From assembly GCF_020621385.1 (NCBI RefSeq), contig NZ_JAESVA010000004.1, forward strand, positions 1-64,000: 64,000 nucleotides of DNA, written 5' to 3'. Made by a program: the position numbers and the translations under genes. Positions 61,272 through 64,000 of the stretch are shown here, piece after piece. Source of the stretch: Acidisoma cellulosilyticum. GTDB taxonomy: Bacteria; Pseudomonadota; Alphaproteobacteria; Acetobacterales; Acetobacteraceae. Every line of letters begins with the position of its first letter. The first letter of the stretch is position 1. The notes under the pieces are model-generated. The model had not been told where the DNA came from, did not search any database, and saw nothing but the letters and a program-made list of their open reading frames with translations.

Positions 61272-62060
61272 TCAGGCATAATAGTCGGGTGCCTTTTTAA
61301 AGCTCGGCCACATATCCGGGTCATGCCCGGTGACGATCAAGGCGCCGGTCTGATCGGCGATCATGCGCAGTTTCTTGACCGAATGAGCGACTTCGACGGC
61401 GGAAGTCAGGAAGCCGGGCAGGCAAAGCTCGTTCCAATGATCCATCGTATAGGTGGCATCGATGGTCAGCAGAATGGGTCCGCTTTGCGGCAGGGTGATG
61501 AGGAAAGATTGATGTCCGGGCGAATGACCCGGTGTGAAGATCATCTTGATGACGCCGTCACCGTAAAGATCGAAACCATCCGTCAGGGGGCCATCAAGCA
61601 TATGCCATTTCAGACCGGGCTTGTCGAAGTCCTTGCGGATATAACCGCCGGCGGAAAACCAGTCGGCGGTAAAGGCATAATCGTATTCACGCTTCTGGAC
61701 GATATGGGTCGCATTCGGAAAACGGCCGCAGGCACCTGTGTGATCCAGATGCAGATGGGATTGCACGACATAGCGGATATCGCCTGGATCGAAGCCCATC
61801 TCCTGAAGCTTGGTCACACAGCCTTCGCTGCGATCCATCAGCGGGTAATAGATATCGGCGACCTTACCCCAATGGCCGTGCGGATCCTCGGCCGCCTCGA
61901 CCGCCGTGCCGCCATCGATGATGACATTGCCCTTGGGATGGGTGATCAGGAACCAGGGAATGGGGGTGAAAAACTCACCCTGCCCGGCGCCGAGCTTGAT
62001 ATTGACTTCCTTCTGCCGGATACGCCCGGTCTGGAAAAAGTAAAGGCGAATGTAGCTCAT
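61272..62060 (-). CDS. Metallo-beta-lactamase-fold lactonase (AHL-lactonase family)
   Basis: 262 aa from the ATG at 62060, with GAAGGAG eight bases upstream. MSYIRLYFFQTGRI opens it, and SHLHLDHTG (HxHxDH), FTPGHSPGHQSF (His), TIDATY (Asp) and GHDP (His) give the dinuclear zinc site. This is the AttM/AiiB-like family that opens lactone rings, including N-acyl homoserine lactones. Inside a dehydrogenase cluster it more likely opens a sugar- or gamma-lactone made by the GMC enzyme or SDR. Quorum-quenching remains possible. Confidence 0.85.
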   Translation of the reverse strand: MSYIRLYFFQTGRIRQKEVNIKLGAGQGEFFTPIPWFLITHPKGNVIIDGGTAVEAAEDPHGHWGKVADIYYPLMDRSEGCVTKLQEMGFDPGDIRYVVQSHLHLDHTGACGRFPNATHIVQKREYDYAFTADWFSAGGYIRKDFDKPGLKWHMLDGPLTDGFDLYGDGVIKMIFTPGHSPGHQSFLITLPQSGPILLTIDATYTMDHWNELCLPGFLTSAVEVAHSVKKLRMIADQTGALIVTGHDPDMWPSFKKAPDYYA

Positions 62061-62094
62061 TGTCGCTCGCTCCTTCTTTCTTGGTTTTGTTTGA

Positions 62095-63717
62095 TCAGGC
62101 AGCGCGGGCATCGGCCAGGATCATATCGGCGGCCTTTTCGCCGATCATGATGATGGCCGCGTTGGTATTGGCCGATATGAGGCGCGGCATGATTGATCCG
62201 TCCACGACCCGAAGGCCGCTGGCACCATGGACCTTGAGCTCGGGGGAGACGACCGTGCCCGGTCCTTCCCCCATGGTGCAGGTACAGGTCGGGTGGTAGA
62301 TCGTGCTGCCGCGTTCCCGGCAATAGGCGAGCAGTTCATCATCGCTGTTGACGGCCTTACCCGGCTCGATCTCTTCCAGCAGATAATCGCCCATGGCAGG
62401 CGCATGCACGATCTGCCGCAGGCGGCGGAGCGATGCGATATTCGCCTGCTTGTCGGCGTCACTCGCGAGGTAGTTGACGCGGATTTCCGGGGCGACGGTG
62501 GGGTCCGCGCTTTTGATGCGCAGGCTGCCGCGGCTTTCGGGGCGCAATTGGCAGACGGAGGCGGTGAAGCCTGAGAATTTGTGCAGGGTCTCACCCATCT
62601 TGTCCGTGCTGAACAGGATGAAATGGACCTCGCAATCCGCTGTCGCGTAGCGCGGGTCCGTCTTGAAAAAGGCCGTCGCATAGCCGGCAGCCGAGGTCAG
62701 CGGGCCACGGTGATGACGGAAATAATCGTAGGCCATGCGCATGCGCCCCATCGGGCTGTGATAGGAATCGTTGATGGTGACTTTCTGTTTGCTTTTGAAG
62801 ACCATACGCACCTGCAGGTGATCCTGCAGATTGGCGCCGACCGCGGGCGCGTCCTCGATCACCGGGATATTATATTGGCGGAGCAGGTCTGCCGGACCCC
62901 AGCCGGAAAGTTGCAGCAGTTGCGGGGAGTTGATGGCGCCACCCGAGAGAATGACCTCGCGTGCCGCGCCGGCACGTTCAATTCGGCCCTGATGTTCGTA
63001 TTCCACCCCGACGGCCCGCTTGCCTTCAAAGATCACCTTATGGGCGAGGGCATGGGTGCGGAGCGTGAGATTGGCACGGCCGAGCGCCGGGTGCAGAAAG
63101 GCAACAGCGGCACTACAGCGCCGACCATGACGGGAGGTGAGCGGGAAATAGCCGACGCCCTCCTGCTCGCCGGCATTGAACTCCTCCCGATGGGGCAGGC
63201 CGGTTTCCATGCCGGCGCGAATAAAGGCATCGCAGAGCGGATGCGGATCGGGATAGGAGACGGAGAGACCGCCGCCGGTGCCGTGATATTGGTCCGCGCC
63301 GCGCTGATGATCCTCGGATTTGCGGAAATAGGGCAGGACGTCGTCAAATCCCCAGCCGGGATTGCCGAGTTGCCGCCAGAGATCGAAATCCTCGCGTTGG
63401 CCGCGCAAATAGACGAGACCGTTGATCGAGCTTGAGCCGCCCAATACCTTGCCGCGCGGCTGAAAGATGCGCCGGTTGTTCAGCTCGGGTTCCGGCTCCG
63501 TCTGGTACATCCAGTTGACGGTCGCGTCCTTGAACAGCTTGCCATAGCCGATCGGGATATGGATCCACATATTCCTGTCCCAGCCGCCGGCTTCAAGAAG
63601 CAGCACGCGATAGCGACCGGATTCCGTCAGCCGATTGGCAAGCACGCAGCCGGCGGAGCCGGCGCCGACGATGATATAGTCATAGGTCGCAATCGGTTCC
63701 GGCTGCGTCTTGGGCAT
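62095..63717 (-). CDS. GMC-family FAD-dependent oxidoreductase
   Basis: 540 aa. The FAD-binding motif is IIVGAGSAGCVLANRL, followed by LLLEAGGWD; PRGKVLGGSSSINGLVYLRG and the C-terminal GSTIYHPTCTCTMGEGPGTVV (split here for length: GSTIYHPTCT and CTMGEG) carry the family's active-site His. It resembles choline dehydrogenase and alcohol/sugar dehydrogenases. No signal peptide, so it is cytosolic or membrane-associated. It is probably the first step of the local catabolic pathway, 34 bp upstream of the lactonase. Confidence 0.87.
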   Translation of the reverse strand: MPKTQPEPIATYDYIIVGAGSAGCVLANRLTESGRYRVLLLEAGGWDRNMWIHIPIGYGKLFKDATVNWMYQTEPEPELNNRRIFQPRGKVLGGSSSINGLVYLRGQREDFDLWRQLGNPGWGFDDVLPYFRKSEDHQRGADQYHGTGGGLSVSYPDPHPLCDAFIRAGMETGLPHREEFNAGEQEGVGYFPLTSRHGRRCSAAVAFLHPALGRANLTLRTHALAHKVIFEGKRAVGVEYEHQGRIERAGAAREVILSGGAINSPQLLQLSGWGPADLLRQYNIPVIEDAPAVGANLQDHLQVRMVFKSKQKVTINDSYHSPMGRMRMAYDYFRHHRGPLTSAAGYATAFFKTDPRYATADCEVHFILFSTDKMGETLHKFSGFTASVCQLRPESRGSLRIKSADPTVAPEIRVNYLASDADKQANIASLRRLRQIVHAPAMGDYLLEEIEPGKAVNSDDELLAYCRERGSTIYHPTCTCTMGEGPGTVVSPELKVHGASGLRVVDGSIMPRLISANTNAAIIMIGEKAADMILADARAA

Positions 63718-63798
63718 TGTCTCATCTCCCAGTCTTTTTATGCGGCGTGCTTTGTCGCCTTGGCCTTGCGGCAGATCGTCAATCGTCAGGCAGGCCGG

Positions 63799-64000
63799 TC
63801 AGCCAGTCGTATTCCTTGATATCCAGCCACCATGGGCGGCCTTGAAGGCAGCGAGAGCGGGCTGCATATGATCGACAGACAGCGTCTCGAAACTTTCCCG
63901 ATCCCCGATCCGCATGGCCTGGATCATAAGGGCATGCTCCTCCCGCGACTGATCCGCGAGAGAGGGATTGGCGATGGCATAGCAATGGATGGCCGCGGTC
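63799..64000 (-). CDS. GntR/FadR-type regulator, 3' end only (FCD domain)
   Basis: Reads in from the right edge, open until TGA at 63799-63801. There is no start inside the window, so it is cut off. The 66 residues include SREEHALMIQAMRIGDRESF and DHMQPALAAFKAA, characteristic of the last helices of an FCD ligand domain. The regulator is followed by the GMC gene on the same strand, 81 bp away, and likely controls the catabolic genes 58118-63717. Confidence 0.78.
   Translation of the reverse strand, partial: TAAIHCYAIANPSLADQSREEHALMIQAMRIGDRESFETLSVDHMQPALAAFKAAHGGWISRNTTG

Overview
The window is a GC-rich alphaproteobacterial chromosome segment. Two large proteins ending in Hint domains of the kind common in acetic acid bacteria, a rhizobial-like imp-type type VI secretion (T6SS) cluster, and AGGAG-type ribosome binding sites suggest Acetobacteraceae or a close relative. 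The taxonomic call is inference. I see no tRNA, rRNA, CRISPR array or insertion sequence.

Layout. (1) 1-1619: 3' part of a repeat-rich surface protein with a C-terminal Hint domain. (2) 1681-30735: a T6SS locus. The main minus-strand operon runs tssB-tssC-second tssC-like gene-tagJ-tssE-tssF-tssG-ppkA-vgrG-DUF6931-like-fha-tssK-tssL-tssM-tagF-pppA, with many 1-4 bp overlaps. tssA (minus) and clpV-hcp-candidate effector (plus) diverge from a shared promoter region. Downstream of the main operon lie a small acidic-tailed membrane protein, a LysM protein and a secreted protein that looks like a degenerate zinc metallopeptidase. PpkA, PppA and Fha point to threonine-phosphorylation control. No TssJ or PAAR protein is recognised. 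(3) 30781-33561: two glycosyltransferase-like genes. (4) 33880-36680: a three-gene operon (inositol-3-phosphate synthase, a sugar-type nucleotidyltransferase, a CDP-alcohol phosphatidyltransferase) that fits inositol phospholipid synthesis through CDP-inositol. (5) 37227-38756: a second Hint-domain protein behind a long hairpin-rich leader. (6) 38876-46474: lptG/lptF, two GT4 glycosyltransferases, a Wzx-like flippase and a radical SAM protein, probably a surface-polysaccharide region.

(7) 46810-50963: two small TetR-controlled units (TetR | SDR-MFS and TetR | SDR), each with clear palindromic operators between the divergent genes. (8) 51126-57963: a tightly packed minus-strand operon GntR-PfkB kinase-BtpA-APC permease-ureohydrolase-nucleotidyltransferase-metallophosphoesterase, an uncharacterised combination that looks like uptake and breakdown of a guanidino or amidino compound. 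(9) 58118-64000: a catabolic set (alpha/beta hydrolase, aldehyde dehydrogenase, SDR, lactonase-type MBL protein, GMC oxidoreductase) and, at the right edge, the 3' end of a GntR/FCD regulator.

The points most worth follow-up are the hcp-linked protein with a duplicated proline-rich motif, the LysM/degenerate-peptidase pair beside the T6SS, the CDP-inositol operon, and the GntR-PfkB-BtpA-ureohydrolase operon.
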